From an uncultured Winogradskyella sp. (GTDB lineage Bacteria; Bacteroidota; Bacteroidia; Flavobacteriales; Flavobacteriaceae), in contig CAJXLB010000002.1 in NCBI GenBank assembly GCA_913055905.1, forward strand, positions 310,001 to 374,000: a stretch of 64,000 nucleotides of DNA, in the 5' to 3' direction. The notes under the pieces were generated by a model, which saw only the letters and a program-made list of their open reading frames with translations, did not search any database and was not told the origin of the DNA. Both the position numbers and the translations under genes were made by a program. Positions within the stretch are counted from its first letter, which is position 1; each line of letters opens with the position of its first letter. Positions 37,097-48,675 of this stretch are shown here, piece after piece.

Positions 37097-38185
37097 TCAG
37101 AGATTTTTAGTCAATTTTTGAACAACATTGTACTCTGAAAGAAACTCTTTTAAAACCACCTTAAGTGCTGTGTAAGCTGGCACAGCTACTATCATGCCAA
37201 CAATACCGAACAAAATGCCAGCGATGATTATAACGAGAAAAATCTCTAAGGGATGGGATTTTACACTTTTAGAAAAAATGAAGGGCTGACTAAAAAAATT
37301 ATCTACCAATTGGGCAAAAATAAAGCCAATCATAACGTAAATCGTTTTTGGTAAAATGACATCACTAAAGCTTTCACCTAAGTTACTGGACATGGTAAGC
37401 AAGAGCATTAAAAAACCGCTGATAAGTGGGCCAACATAGGGAACTAAGTTCAGAAGCGCACACAAAAAGGCAATAACAACGGCATTATCAATTCCAAAAA
37501 TAAGAAGGACTACGGTATAGATTACAAACAAGATTAAAATTTGAAAAATAAGTCCAACAAAATACCGTGACAACAAATCTTTTATGGACTTAAACGAACG
37601 TTGTGTTTTAGTTTCCTTATCGCTAGGTACAAAGGTTAAGAACCCATTTTCAAACAGATGGCTGTCTTTTAAAAAAAAGAATGATATAAAAAGTACTGAA
37701 AAAAGGCCTATGCTGAAACTCCCTAGACCACTGACAAGGTTGTTAAGGAATTCTGGAATGTAGGCAAAATCCAACTTAGATAAGAGCCCAGAATCCTTTA
37801 TGGATTGTTCCACATCGATATGGCTAAATTCAAAATAAAGTACAATCTGGTTATAGAGGTTTTGTATGTTTTCTTGTAGTTGTTCAATATCCAGCAAGGC
37901 TAAATTGCGACCCTGTTCAGCAATTAATGGTATAAACAATCCAATAAGACCAATAAAAATACCCACAAACAAAACCATAGTAACTATTACGGCTATCGTA
38001 TTGTTGAACTTTAAGCGGTTTCTTAAGAAAAAAACTATTGGCCTGCCAATCAATGAAATAACACCAGCTACCAAAACGTATACAATGACAGATTGTATTT
38101 TGTATAGAAAATAAAGCAATACTACAATTGCAACTAGGACACCAACAGCTCTTAGTATTCCTTGTGAAATAGTTTTAGAGTCCAT
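37097..38185 (-). CDS. AI-2E family transporter (PerM-like)
   Basis: 362 residues with about seven to eight membrane helices, including paired helices at the N-terminus and a long cluster between about 205 and 350. GFIFAQLVDNFFSQPFI and the closing VPAYTALKVV segment are family-typical. Members were named for autoinducer-2 export, but many move other solutes or ions (including Na+/H+ exchange), so the substrate is not assigned. Core-gene position between RNA methyltransferase genes. Confidence 0.85.
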   Translation of the reverse strand: MDSKTISQGILRAVGVLVAIVVLLYFLYKIQSVIVYVLVAGVISLIGRPIVFFLRNRLKFNNTIAVIVTMVLFVGIFIGLIGLFIPLIAEQGRNLALLDIEQLQENIQNLYNQIVLYFEFSHIDVEQSIKDSGLLSKLDFAYIPEFLNNLVSGLGSFSIGLFSVLFISFFFLKDSHLFENGFLTFVPSDKETKTQRSFKSIKDLLSRYFVGLIFQILILFVIYTVVLLIFGIDNAVVIAFLCALLNLVPYVGPLISGFLMLLLTMSSNLGESFSDVILPKTIYVMIGFIFAQLVDNFFSQPFIFSKSVKSHPLEIFLVIIIAGILFGIVGMIVAVPAYTALKVVLKEFLSEYNVVQKLTKNL

Positions 38186-38232
38186 AAGAAAGATTTAATC
38201 AAAGATGCTTAAATTAATTAAGCAAGGCAAAT

Positions 38233-38733
38233 TTAATTCTTTAGTTGCTTAGATATTTCATAGAGTGCTATTGATGCCGCTTGTACCACATTCATACTAC
38301 TATTTTGGCCGTACATTTCTATATGCAAAACATCATGGCATTGGTTTAAAACAGTTTTGGAAAGTCCAAAGTTTTCATTTCCTATGATTAAGGCAATAGG
38401 TTTATCGTTTTGTATTTGATAAGCGGTGAGTGGTCTACTGTCCGTTGTGATTTCTAGCGCAATCAAACGGTGCGATTCTCTATGCTGGCGCAAAACGTTT
38501 TCAATACTAGGCTCAATGTCATAGGAGACGTAATTTTCTGTAGAACGTGATGTTCGTTTCATTTTCTTACCCAAAGGGATATCCTCGCCGCAAAATATAA
38601 GTTTTTCTATGCCGAACGCATCTGCGGTTCTAAACAAGCTACCAACATTAGCTGCATTGCTTATGTTATCACATATTAATACGACAGGAAATTGTTTGGG
38701 CTTAAATTTGGAATTGTAGTGGGTGAGTTGCAC
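38233..38733 (-). CDS. TrmH/SpoU-family RNA 2'-O-methyltransferase
   Basis: 166 residues, a minimal SpoU-type protein consisting of the SPOUT domain alone. Motif 1 is DNISNAANVGSLFRTADAFG with the catalytic Arg after GS-L-F, motif 2 is ALIIGNENFGLS, and motif 3 is SMNVVQAASIALYE. The deep-trefoil knot is formed by motifs 2-3. TrmH, TrmL and RlmB share this core; which RNA it modifies cannot be told. A short gene of this sort often sits next to the DUF4159 and RsmE genes in Bacteroidota. Confidence 0.88.
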   Translation of the reverse strand: MQLTHYNSKFKPKQFPVVLICDNISNAANVGSLFRTADAFGIEKLIFCGEDIPLGKKMKRTSRSTENYVSYDIEPSIENVLRQHRESHRLIALEITTDSRPLTAYQIQNDKPIALIIGNENFGLSKTVLNQCHDVLHIEMYGQNSSMNVVQAASIALYEISKQLKN

Positions 38734-38800
38734 GATTGAACGTTATGAAGCTATTACATATGGTGTTCACTGAAATTGGATGCTATTAAATGCCACCTAG

Positions 38801-39442
38801 CTAATTTAAAAAGACATACTTAACTATATTAGCTCCCATTTTCAGCGCTTTCTCTCTAACATCCTCTGGGTCGTTATGAACCTCGGCATCTTCCCAGCCA
38901 TCGCCAAGATCGCTCTCAAAAGTAAATAAAAGTATAAGTCTGTTGTCTTCAAAAATACCAAGGGCTTTTGGTGCTTTTCCATCGTGCTCGTGGATTTTTG
39001 GAAGTCCATTCGGAAAATCGAAAGCCGCAGAAAAAATTGGGTGTGATTTTGGGATTTCAATTAAATCCTTGTTAGGAAATACCTTTTTAAGCTCCTTAGT
39101 TATGTAAGGCTCCATGCCATAGTTATCGTCTATGTGAAGGAATCCGCCTGAAAGCAGATAATTTCTTAGGTTTTCGGCATCATCGACATCAAAAAAAACA
39201 TTGCCGTGCCCTGTCATATGCAGAAATGGATATTGAAAGATATCCACACTACCCACCTCAACGGTAGCTATAGCCTCATTGATATTGGTATCAATGTTAT
39301 CGTTACAAAATTTTACCAAATTAGGGAGAGCCGTAGGGTTAGAGTACCAATCGCCACCACCTTTATATTTTAAAACGGCAACTTCCTGAGCCTTCACGCT
39401 CAATGCTAACAGGCTTAAAAGAATAATCATTAAGGGTTTCAT
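38801..39442 (-). CDS. DUF4159-domain exported protein
   Basis: 213 residues with a signal peptide (to about SVKAQ). The whole mature part matches DUF4159: WYSNPTALPNL, YPFLHMTGHGN, LLSGGFLHIDDNYG and the late DGWEDAEVHND region. The fold is related to class I glutamine amidotransferase-like flavodoxin layouts, but no activity is proven. It begins 4 bp after rsmE on the same strand, so it is probably co-transcribed; a link to RNA modification is not established. Confidence 0.85.
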   Translation of the reverse strand: MKPLMIILLSLLALSVKAQEVAVLKYKGGGDWYSNPTALPNLVKFCNDNIDTNINEAIATVEVGSVDIFQYPFLHMTGHGNVFFDVDDAENLRNYLLSGGFLHIDDNYGMEPYITKELKKVFPNKDLIEIPKSHPIFSAAFDFPNGLPKIHEHDGKAPKALGIFEDNRLILLFTFESDLGDGWEDAEVHNDPEDVREKALKMGANIVKYVFLN

Positions 39443-39446
39443 CCTA

Positions 39447-40148
39447 CTAATTAATTAACGCTATAGTATGACACGCTACAATACCTGCAGTCTCAGTCCT
39501 AAGACGCGTATCTCCCAAAGTTACGGGAATAAAGTTATGTTTGATGGCAGTTTCAATTTCTTTAACAGAAAAGTCACCTTCGGGTCCAATAAGGATAACA
39601 CAATCCTGCTGTGGTTTCGCAACGGATTTTAACGGTATTTTTTTGGTGTCTTCACAATGGGCAATAAATTTTTGTCCTTCAAAGCTATCTTGCATAAAAT
39701 CACTAAAGCTTTGAACAGGATGCAATTTAGGAAGAAAGCAACTTAAGGATTGCTTCATAGCTGCCTGTAAAATTTTTTCGTAGCGTTCCGCTTTAATAGT
39801 CTTGCGTTCGCTATGGTCACAAATGATAGGTGTTATGTCTTCAATTCCTATTTCGGTTGCTTTTTCCAAAAACCATTCATAACGATCGTTCATTTTTGTT
39901 GGCGCAATGGCAACGTGGAGGCTGAAAGGGCGTTTCTGCTTCAATTCATAAGACTTGATGCTAACCTCACAATGTTTAGGATTGGCAACAATGAGCTCTG
40001 TAAGGAACAAATAGCCTTTACCGTTGGTTATGTGCAACACATCACCAGGTTGCTTTCTTAAGACTTTTGAAATATGTCTGCTCTCATCCTTGTCGAAGGC
40101 AAAATGCTCATCTTTTATGCTGATATTTGGACTGTAAAATAATTGCAC
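39447..40148 (-). CDS. rsmE: 16S rRNA m3U1498 methyltransferase
   Basis: 233 residues, SPOUT fold. N-terminal PUA-like part contains HISKVLRKQPGD; the knot region carries LIGPEGDFS, LGDTRLRTETA and the closing IVACHTIAL. It methylates N3 of U1498 in 16S rRNA in the ribosomal decoding region. The start is GTG, overlapping the TAG stop of the upstream parvulin gene by one base (TAGTG), indicating coupled translation. Full length for the family. Confidence 0.93.
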   Translation of the reverse strand: MQLFYSPNISIKDEHFAFDKDESRHISKVLRKQPGDVLHITNGKGYLFLTELIVANPKHCEVSIKSYELKQKRPFSLHVAIAPTKMNDRYEWFLEKATEIGIEDITPIICDHSERKTIKAERYEKILQAAMKQSLSCFLPKLHPVQSFSDFMQDSFEGQKFIAHCEDTKKIPLKSVAKPQQDCVILIGPEGDFSVKEIETAIKHNFIPVTLGDTRLRTETAGIVACHTIALIN

Positions 40149-40768
40149 TAGCGGGCTGTTTCAGAAAATTTTAAAACGGTTATTTCATCAATGTTTTTTG
40201 CTTCATGTGTTTTTAAAATTACATAATAGGCCTTGGCCTCCGGAATGTCAAGCTTAAAAATATCGTTTAGCTGATGCGACGCAACAGCAGTTTGAAATTG
40301 AATAGGCATAGCACCTTCAGCAAACCAACCAGAATCACCACCTTTATTGGCATTGATATCCATGGAATAGTATTTTGCAAGGGTCTTAAAATCATAACCG
40401 TTTTGAAATTTGGAAACAATGTCATTACGCCTGTCTTCAATATCCTGTAGGCTCATGGTGTTGCCATCCAACAAAATATAATGGACTCTGTTGTGCAAGG
40501 TTTTGCTCTTGTCAATTATTTTATAAACGGTTGTTTTAAATTCAGTTCTAATTACTTTCTTTCCGCCTTTAGATAACTTAAACAAATCCGTAGCAAGTCT
40601 CGTCTTATGCTTTTCCTCATTAAAAACATATAGCTTACCGCTATTGTATGAATTAATGAAATTCTCAGCTTCTTCTGCGGTTGAAATAGAATCAATTTGC
40701 GTTTCAAAACTTACTTGTGCAAAATTTATCAGTGGTACTAGGAAAAAGTAAAAGGCTATCCTACTCAT
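40148..40768 (-). CDS. Exported parvulin-type peptidyl-prolyl isomerase
   Basis: 206 residues with a signal peptide (ends near NFAQ). The C-terminal two thirds resemble a PpiC/rotamase domain: HYILLDGNT near residue 97, FKTLAKYYSMD, GGDSGWF and the closing YYVILKTHEAK. The initial His and the GGD-GWF stretch are kept, so isomerase activity is plausible; the N-terminal part is short compared with SurA. Upstream neighbour of rsmE by one-base overlap. Confidence 0.75.
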   Translation of the reverse strand: MSRIAFYFFLVPLINFAQVSFETQIDSISTAEEAENFINSYNSGKLYVFNEEKHKTRLATDLFKLSKGGKKVIRTEFKTTVYKIIDKSKTLHNRVHYILLDGNTMSLQDIEDRRNDIVSKFQNGYDFKTLAKYYSMDINANKGGDSGWFAEGAMPIQFQTAVASHQLNDIFKLDIPEAKAYYVILKTHEAKNIDEITVLKFSETAR

Positions 40769-40863
40769 ATTTGAAATAGTCTTATAGTGAATTACAAAAC
40801 AAATAAATTTTCGAGTGATTTGAATATGATTGCCAAGGGCTTATTAACAGTTATTTTAACAGG

Positions 40864-41886
40864 TTAGATTTTTAATCGTGCACTTGCAATAACATTAAAA
40901 TCGGAAAAATCCCCCTCCAAGTACTTTAAATATCCCACAATTCCTATCATGGCCGCATTATCGGTAGTAAATTCGAACTTTGGAATGTAAGTTTTCCATC
41001 CAAATTTTTGCTCCCTAGTTTTTAAAGCTTCCCTGATTCCTGAATTTGCCGAGACGCCACCACCAATAGCAATATGCTTTATGCCTGTTTGTTTTACGGC
41101 TAATTTCAGCTTATCCATTAAAATACCAATTATGGTATATTGTATGGAGGCGCAGATATCGTTAAGGTTTTCTTTAACAAAATCTGGATTTTCTTTTGTT
41201 TCCCTTTGAATAAAATAGAGGATAGCTGTCTTCAATCCCGAAAAGCTAAAATCTAATCCAGCCACTTTTGGTTTGGTAAATTTAAAGGCTTTGGGATTGC
41301 CAAGTTTTGCGCGCCTATCAATTTCTGGGCCTGCTGGATACCCAAGGCCCAAAATTTTTCCACTTTTATCATAGGCTTCTCCCACCGCGTCATCAATAGT
41401 TTCGCCTAAAACTTCCATGTCAAAGTAATTGCTCACCTTTACTATTTGCGTATGTCCACCAGAAATGGTAAGTGCCAAAAACGGAAACGGTGGCACTTCT
41501 TGTTGTTTGTCCTTTATAAAATGAGCGAGAATGTGCGCTTGCATGTGATTGACATCTATGAGCGGGATTTTCAGGCCAAAGGCTAGCGATTTGGCAAAAG
41601 ATGTACCCACTAAGAGCGATCCCATAAGACCTGGGCCACGGGTAAATGCAATAGCATGCAATTGCCCTTTTGTGATTCCTGCTTTTTTCAGGGCTAAATC
41701 AACCACGGGAACAATGTTTTGCTGGTGTGCTCTAGATGCTAATTCGGGCACTACGCCACCATACTCGGAATGAATATCTTGGTTGGCTACGACATTGCTA
41801 AGAACGGTATTGTTGCACAGCACGGCAGCCGATGTGTCATCACAAGAAGATTCTATACCTAGTATATAAATATTTTCTTTTTTCAT
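40864..41886 (-). CDS. tsaD: tRNA N6-threonylcarbamoyladenosine transferase subunit
   Basis: 340 residues from the ATG at 41886; the upstream Met at 41904 adds six residues before the conserved MKKENIYILGIESSCDDT and is less likely. ASKHA fold with DVNHMQAHILAH (the H-x-x-x-H metal pair), LTISGGHTQ and the late IGGGVSANSG. TsaD transfers the threonylcarbamoyl group to A37 of ANN-decoding tRNAs together with TsaB and TsaE. It is divergent from tamB, with 116 bp between. In the gap, TACCTTTG on the minus strand matches a -7 box for tsaD but I found no partner -33 box. Confidence 0.95.
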   Translation of the reverse strand: MKKENIYILGIESSCDDTSAAVLCNNTVLSNVVANQDIHSEYGGVVPELASRAHQQNIVPVVDLALKKAGITKGQLHAIAFTRGPGLMGSLLVGTSFAKSLAFGLKIPLIDVNHMQAHILAHFIKDKQQEVPPFPFLALTISGGHTQIVKVSNYFDMEVLGETIDDAVGEAYDKSGKILGLGYPAGPEIDRRAKLGNPKAFKFTKPKVAGLDFSFSGLKTAILYFIQRETKENPDFVKENLNDICASIQYTIIGILMDKLKLAVKQTGIKHIAIGGGVSANSGIREALKTREQKFGWKTYIPKFEFTTDNAAMIGIVGYLKYLEGDFSDFNVIASARLKI

Positions 41887-42002
41887 AGTAAGTATTAGGC
41901 ACAATAATTGTTAATTTTGATAACGAAAGTCTTATATAGAGCCTTTTATCGTATAATAAACAAAGGTAATGAGATTTTATTCATAACTAAGGGGCAGTTT
42001 TT

Positions 42003-45000
42003 ATCAAAAAAGTAGTACAAATAGTAACCAAAATAGCAGGAATCATTCTGCTCATATTTATTATCTGTTTTCTCATTTTAGGTATCCCTGCCGTACAAAC
42101 TGCCTTAGGTAAATATGCTACAAAACGCCTTAATGAAGCGTTTAAAACCGATATCAATATTGGGAAAGTTGGATTGCAACTTAATGGAGATGTAGAATTA
42201 AAGAACGTACTTGTAAGAGACCACAAAAACGACACTTTATTTGCCATTGGCGAATTAAATACGTCTATTATTAGCTTTAAGAATTTATATAACTCTAAGC
42301 TCAATTTTGGTGATATAGACATTCAAAAGCTAAAATTCAATCTAAAAACCTACGAGGGTGATACTGACACCAACCTAGATTATTTTGTGGCTAAGTTTGA
42401 TGATGATAATCCTAGGGACGGTCCAAGTGAATTTCTTTTTTCTTCCAGTGATATAACCATTGAAGAAGGGAGATTTGCTCTTATTGATGAAAATAATGAC
42501 ACGCCCGAGATTTTTGTGCTCAACGACATAAATGCAAATACTACCAATTTTTTGATATATGGCCCTAATGTTTCCTCTCGGATAAACAAATTTAGCTTTA
42601 CAGATAGCAGAGGTGTTCGTATAGAAAATCTGATGGCTGATTTTGAATATGCCCTAGATCACATGACCTTCGGAAACTTAAATATCTCAACCGAGGGCTC
42701 AGAGCTTAAGGGTGATTTGAGGTTTAATTATAAGCGTGAGGATTTAAAGGAATTTACGGATAAAGTAAACATTGAAGCGTCTTTTAGGGATTCGAAACTT
42801 TCGCTTACGGAATTGAATGCTTTCTTTGATGAGTTTGGTGTAAACCAAACCGCCCGTTTAAATATGGATTTATCGGGTACTTTAAATGATTTAAAGGCAT
42901 CCAATCTAAATATTAGTACCACTAGGAATACCGAAATCATCGGTGACTTGGATTTTAAAAATATGTTTAGTGCTGAGCAGGAAAGTTTCGTTCTAAGTGG
43001 GCGCTTTCAGAAGCTTTCCTCTAATTATAAGGACTTGGTTGCTCTGCTACCACGAATTTTAGGACGTTCAATTCCAACAGTACTTGATAAAGTAGGTAAT
43101 TTTAGAATCAATGGAACCACAGTAATTACCCAACAAGACATCGATGCAGATATAAAAGTAGAAACAGATATAGGTCTTTTGGAATCTAACCTTCAAATTA
43201 CTGATGTTGATAACATAGACAAAGCTAAATATGTTGGTAATGTTGTTTTTGATGAATTTAATATTGGCGCTGTCATTAATGACTCACTGGCCAAAAATGT
43301 GTCTTTAAACCTAGACGTTAACGGAAAGGGCTTTACCATGGATGAGCTAAAGTCTGAAGTTACTGGTGAGGTTTTCAGTTTGGATTACAACAATTACACG
43401 TATAAAAATATAAACGTATCGGGAATCCTCGGGAATAGGATTTTCAATGGTATCCTAAAGGCAGATGACCCTAACTTTCAATTGACTTTCAACGGTCTTG
43501 CAGATTTATCGGAAGATATACGAACTTTTGATTTTAAGGCCGATGTAAAATATGCCAATCTAAGACTATTAAATTTTGTATCACGAGACACAATATCAGA
43601 ATTTAGGGGCTTTGTTAATATTTCTGCCAGCGGCTCTAGTTATGAAAATGCAGACGGTAGAATACAAATAAAGAATACAACTTATACCAACCAAGATGAT
43701 GAGTATAGATTTGAAGATTTTGACATTGTATCAGAATTCAAAGGAAAACAGCGTACCATAACCGTAAATTCCCCGGACATAGTTGAGGGAGAAATTAAAG
43801 GGGAATTTAAAATAAAGGATATTCCCAAGCTCATTGAAAATTCCATAGGAAGTATTTATGCCAATTATGAGCCCTATGAGATTGCTGAAAATCAATACTT
43901 GGACTTTAGATTTAATATCTACTCTAAGATAGCAGCAGTATTTTTCAAAGACCTTTTTCTTTCTGAAAACACTGTCATAGAAGGTAGAATGGAGTCTAAG
44001 GACGAAGGATTTAACCTAAATCTTAAATCACCAGAAATACGCTACCAAGATAATTTTGTTCAGGATTTTAGTTTTACAATCGATAATTCTAACCCTATTT
44101 ACAACACTTACTTGGAGATAGACAGTATTAATGCTGTTGGTTATCAGGCTTCAAAATTTAGACTACTAAATGTAACCAAGCGCGATACCTTGCTTATCAA
44201 AACCCAATTTAATGGTGGCACCAACAATAGAGATCGATTTGATTTAAACATGTTCTACACTATAGACAAGGAGAATATGTCGGTAATTGGGTTTAGAAAA
44301 TCCGATTTTACCTTTAAGGAGTTCGACTGGTACATTAACTCAGAAAAGGATACATTGAATAAAATCCGGTTTGATAGGCAGTTTAAGAGCTTTGACATAA
44401 ACCCCATTAAAATAGACCAAGGCAACGAGGAGATTGTGGTTTCAGGGAAGATTAAGGACAGCTTAAACAAGAATATAAAAGTAAGCTTTAGCGACGTGGA
44501 ACTTGAGAAAATCACGCCGCGTGTCGATAGCTTGGATCTTCAGGGCGTTGTTAATGGTTATTTGGATTTGGGGCAAACTGATGGTGTATATCTTCCAAAA
44601 TCTAACATAAATATCAGTACCTTATTTGTCAACGATTATGACATGGGTGACTTGTCTGCCAAGGTGATTGGTAATAATTCTTTAACGGAGTACAAGGTTG
44701 ACATTGGTTTGGTCAATGACAATCTTACGTCTCTAGCAGCAACAGGCTTGGTTGACGTTAATCGTGAGAATCCTAACTTAAGGGTTAATGTAGCCTTTGA
44801 TGAGTTTTTGTTAAATCCCTTTAATCCATTGGGAGAAGGTGTCATTAGTAACATTAGAGGTCTTGTTTCAGGACAAGCATTGGTGTCCGGAAGTTTAAAT
44901 CAACCCAGTATTGATGGTGAATTATTTTTGGATAGGGCAGGACTGTCCATACCTTATCTAAATGTAGATTATGGCTTTGATTTCGACTCTAAAGTAACCT

Positions 45001-46460
45001 TGTCCGGTCAAAGGTTTATCTTCAATAATGTGGCGATGACAGATTCTAAGTTCTTTTCCCAAGGCTATTTAAACGGCTTTATAGAACACAATAATTTTTC
45101 TGATTGGACTTTAGGTCTGGATCTAAACACGGATAGATTACTCGTTTTAAATACCGAAGAAACCGAAGAGTCCTTATACTATGGCGATGGTTTTGTGTCG
45201 GGAGAAGCTTCAATAACAGGGCCAACCGATCAGTTGACCATACAAGTTAATGGTAGCACCGCAAAAGGCACTGTTTTTAACATACCGCTTAATGATTCAG
45301 AAAGTTTTGGGGATAATTCCTTCATTAACTTCTTAAGTCCCGAAGAAAAACAGGCTAGGATAGAAGGTGTGGTAGAAGAAAATATCGAGGTAAAAGGGCT
45401 TGAATTGAATTTTGACCTTGATGTTAACGAAAATGCACTAATTGAAATTGTTATAGATAAGGAGGCTGGAAGCACCATAAAAGGTCGCGGGCAGGGAACC
45501 TTGGCGTTTCTGATCAACACCAATGGAACCTTTAATATGTGGGGTGATTTTTCAGTTTTTGAAGGTATTTATAATTTTAAATATGGTGGTATCGTTCAAA
45601 AACGATTTGAAGTAGAACAAGGCGGAAGTATAGTCTGGGAAGGAGACCCCATGAAAGCTGAAATTAACCTCAAAGCTGTTTATAAGACTACTGCCAATCC
45701 ATCGGTATTACTAGATAATCCTATAAGTCAAAGAATTCCTGTGGAAGTAGAAATTCAACTTACAGGGCAGTTAGAACAACCAAACCCTAATTTCGATTTG
45801 AGATTTCCAAACGTAAATTCAACCCTAAAGGCAGAGTTGGATTACAGGTTGTCTTCAAAAGACGAAAGAGACTTACAGGCCTTAACCCTTCTGGGAACAG
45901 GTGGATTTACAGGAGGTGCTGGTGGCCCTGATTTTACTGGTACTATTTCAGAGCGTTTGAGTGGTATAGTGAATAATATTCTGGGTGATGACAATGAAAA
46001 CCTCAATATTGGTGTGGATTTAGAACTGGGACAAGACACTCCTGAATTGCAAACAGATAATCGGGTAGGGTTCACCGTTCAAACAAAGATTAGCGAAAAG
46101 ATTCTCGTTAATGGGCGCTTCGGTGTACCATTTGGCAGTGCCCAGCAAACAACGATTACCGGAGATGTTCAGATAGATTGGCTATTAAATGATGATGGCT
46201 CGTTAAGGGCAAAGGTGTTTAACCGAGAAAATGTAATTAGAAACTTTGGAGAGGAAATCGGTTATACCCAAGGGCTTGGCCTGTCTTACACGGTAGAATT
46301 TGATACATTTAAAGAACTACTACGAATTATTTTCAAAGGAAAAAACAACGTGGATAAGCAGAAATCAGGGAATAAAGATGAATCTGCAGAATCCGATAAA
46401 GATGAAAACCTCCCTGAATACATGAAAATGAAGCGGAAAAATTCAAAACCAAAATCCTAA
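42003..46460 (+). CDS. tamB: Translocation/assembly module TamB-like protein
   Basis: About 1485 residues. The first standard start codon in frame is TTG at 42174, which would drop the N-terminal anchor. The frame is open from 41991 (after TAA), and from 42006 it encodes a Lys-Lys start, a ~20-residue hydrophobic helix and PAVQTALGKYATKRLNEAF, which is exactly how TamB-like proteins begin. I therefore place the start at the ATC codon at 42003 as the nearest one-base neighbour of ATG; a sequencing error is the alternative. Downstream are long beta-helical repeats and the C-terminal TamB (DUF490) domain with GFTVQTKISEKILVNGRFG. It bridges inner and outer membrane for lipid transport or protein insertion. 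TAATTTTG at 41912 could be its -7 box. Confidence 0.88.
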   Translation: MKKVVQIVTKIAGIILLIFIICFLILGIPAVQTALGKYATKRLNEAFKTDINIGKVGLQLNGDVELKNVLVRDHKNDTLFAIGELNTSIISFKNLYNSKLNFGDIDIQKLKFNLKTYEGDTDTNLDYFVAKFDDDNPRDGPSEFLFSSSDITIEEGRFALIDENNDTPEIFVLNDINANTTNFLIYGPNVSSRINKFSFTDSRGVRIENLMADFEYALDHMTFGNLNISTEGSELKGDLRFNYKREDLKEFTDKVNIEASFRDSKLSLTELNAFFDEFGVNQTARLNMDLSGTLNDLKASNLNISTTRNTEIIGDLDFKNMFSAEQESFVLSGRFQKLSSNYKDLVALLPRILGRSIPTVLDKVGNFRINGTTVITQQDIDADIKVETDIGLLESNLQITDVDNIDKAKYVGNVVFDEFNIGAVINDSLAKNVSLNLDVNGKGFTMDELKSEVTGEVFSLDYNNYTYKNINVSGILGNRIFNGILKADDPNFQLTFNGLADLSEDIRTFDFKADVKYANLRLLNFVSRDTISEFRGFVNISASGSSYENADGRIQIKNTTYTNQDDEYRFEDFDIVSEFKGKQRTITVNSPDIVEGEIKGEFKIKDIPKLIENSIGSIYANYEPYEIAENQYLDFRFNIYSKIAAVFFKDLFLSENTVIEGRMESKDEGFNLNLKSPEIRYQDNFVQDFSFTIDNSNPIYNTYLEIDSINAVGYQASKFRLLNVTKRDTLLIKTQFNGGTNNRDRFDLNMFYTIDKENMSVIGFRKSDFTFKEFDWYINSEKDTLNKIRFDRQFKSFDINPIKIDQGNEEIVVSGKIKDSLNKNIKVSFSDVELEKITPRVDSLDLQGVVNGYLDLGQTDGVYLPKSNINISTLFVNDYDMGDLSAKVIGNNSLTEYKVDIGLVNDNLTSLAATGLVDVNRENPNLRVNVAFDEFLLNPFNPLGEGVISNIRGLVSGQALVSGSLNQPSIDGELFLDRAGLSIPYLNVDYGFDFDSKVTLSGQRFIFNNVAMTDSKFFSQGYLNGFIEHNNFSDWTLGLDLNTDRLLVLNTEETEESLYYGDGFVSGEASITGPTDQLTIQVNGSTAKGTVFNIPLNDSESFGDNSFINFLSPEEKQARIEGVVEENIEVKGLELNFDLDVNENALIEIVIDKEAGSTIKGRGQGTLAFLINTNGTFNMWGDFSVFEGIYNFKYGGIVQKRFEVEQGGSIVWEGDPMKAEINLKAVYKTTANPSVLLDNPISQRIPVEVEIQLTGQLEQPNPNFDLRFPNVNSTLKAELDYRLSSKDERDLQALTLLGTGGFTGGAGGPDFTGTISERLSGIVNNILGDDNENLNIGVDLELGQDTPELQTDNRVGFTVQTKISEKILVNGRFGVPFGSAQQTTITGDVQIDWLLNDDGSLRAKVFNRENVIRNFGEEIGYTQGLGLSYTVEFDTFKELLRIIFKGKNNVDKQKSGNKDESAESDKDENLPEYMKMKRKNSKPKS

Positions 46461-46593
46461 AACTTCCGATTTAACCTTCCTTAGAAAAATAGTTATTAAC
46501 GAAAACGTTTGAATTGCCTCAAGACTTCTATTTTATGATAAAGGTCACTAAATTGAGGCTTAAGTTTATTAAATTTACTCAAAAATCAAAAGA

Positions 46594-48604
<2,011 letters not shown>

Positions 48605-48620
48605 TAGAATATGTAATAGC

Positions 48621-48664
48621 GAAAATTCCGTGAGATGTGCTGTCTTTCGGAATTTTCATTTTTA
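48621..48664 (+). terminator. Terminator after gapA
   Basis: Perfect 10-bp arms GAAAATTCCG and CGGAATTTTC around a 17-base loop, followed by a T-rich run. It lies 17 bp after the gapA stop. Confidence 0.75.
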
Positions 48665-48675
48665 TAATTTAAGGT

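Noticed and set aside
43000-46100. Minus-strand ORFs inside tamB and in other large genes
   Set aside because: They lie antisense to strongly supported genes, have biased composition, and no domain or start context.
46516-46559. GCCTCAA/TTGAGGC inverted repeat before pfkA as a riboswitch or attenuator
   Set aside because: Perfect 7-bp arms, but a 30-base loop and no T-run or known motif; could be an operator, not enough to call.
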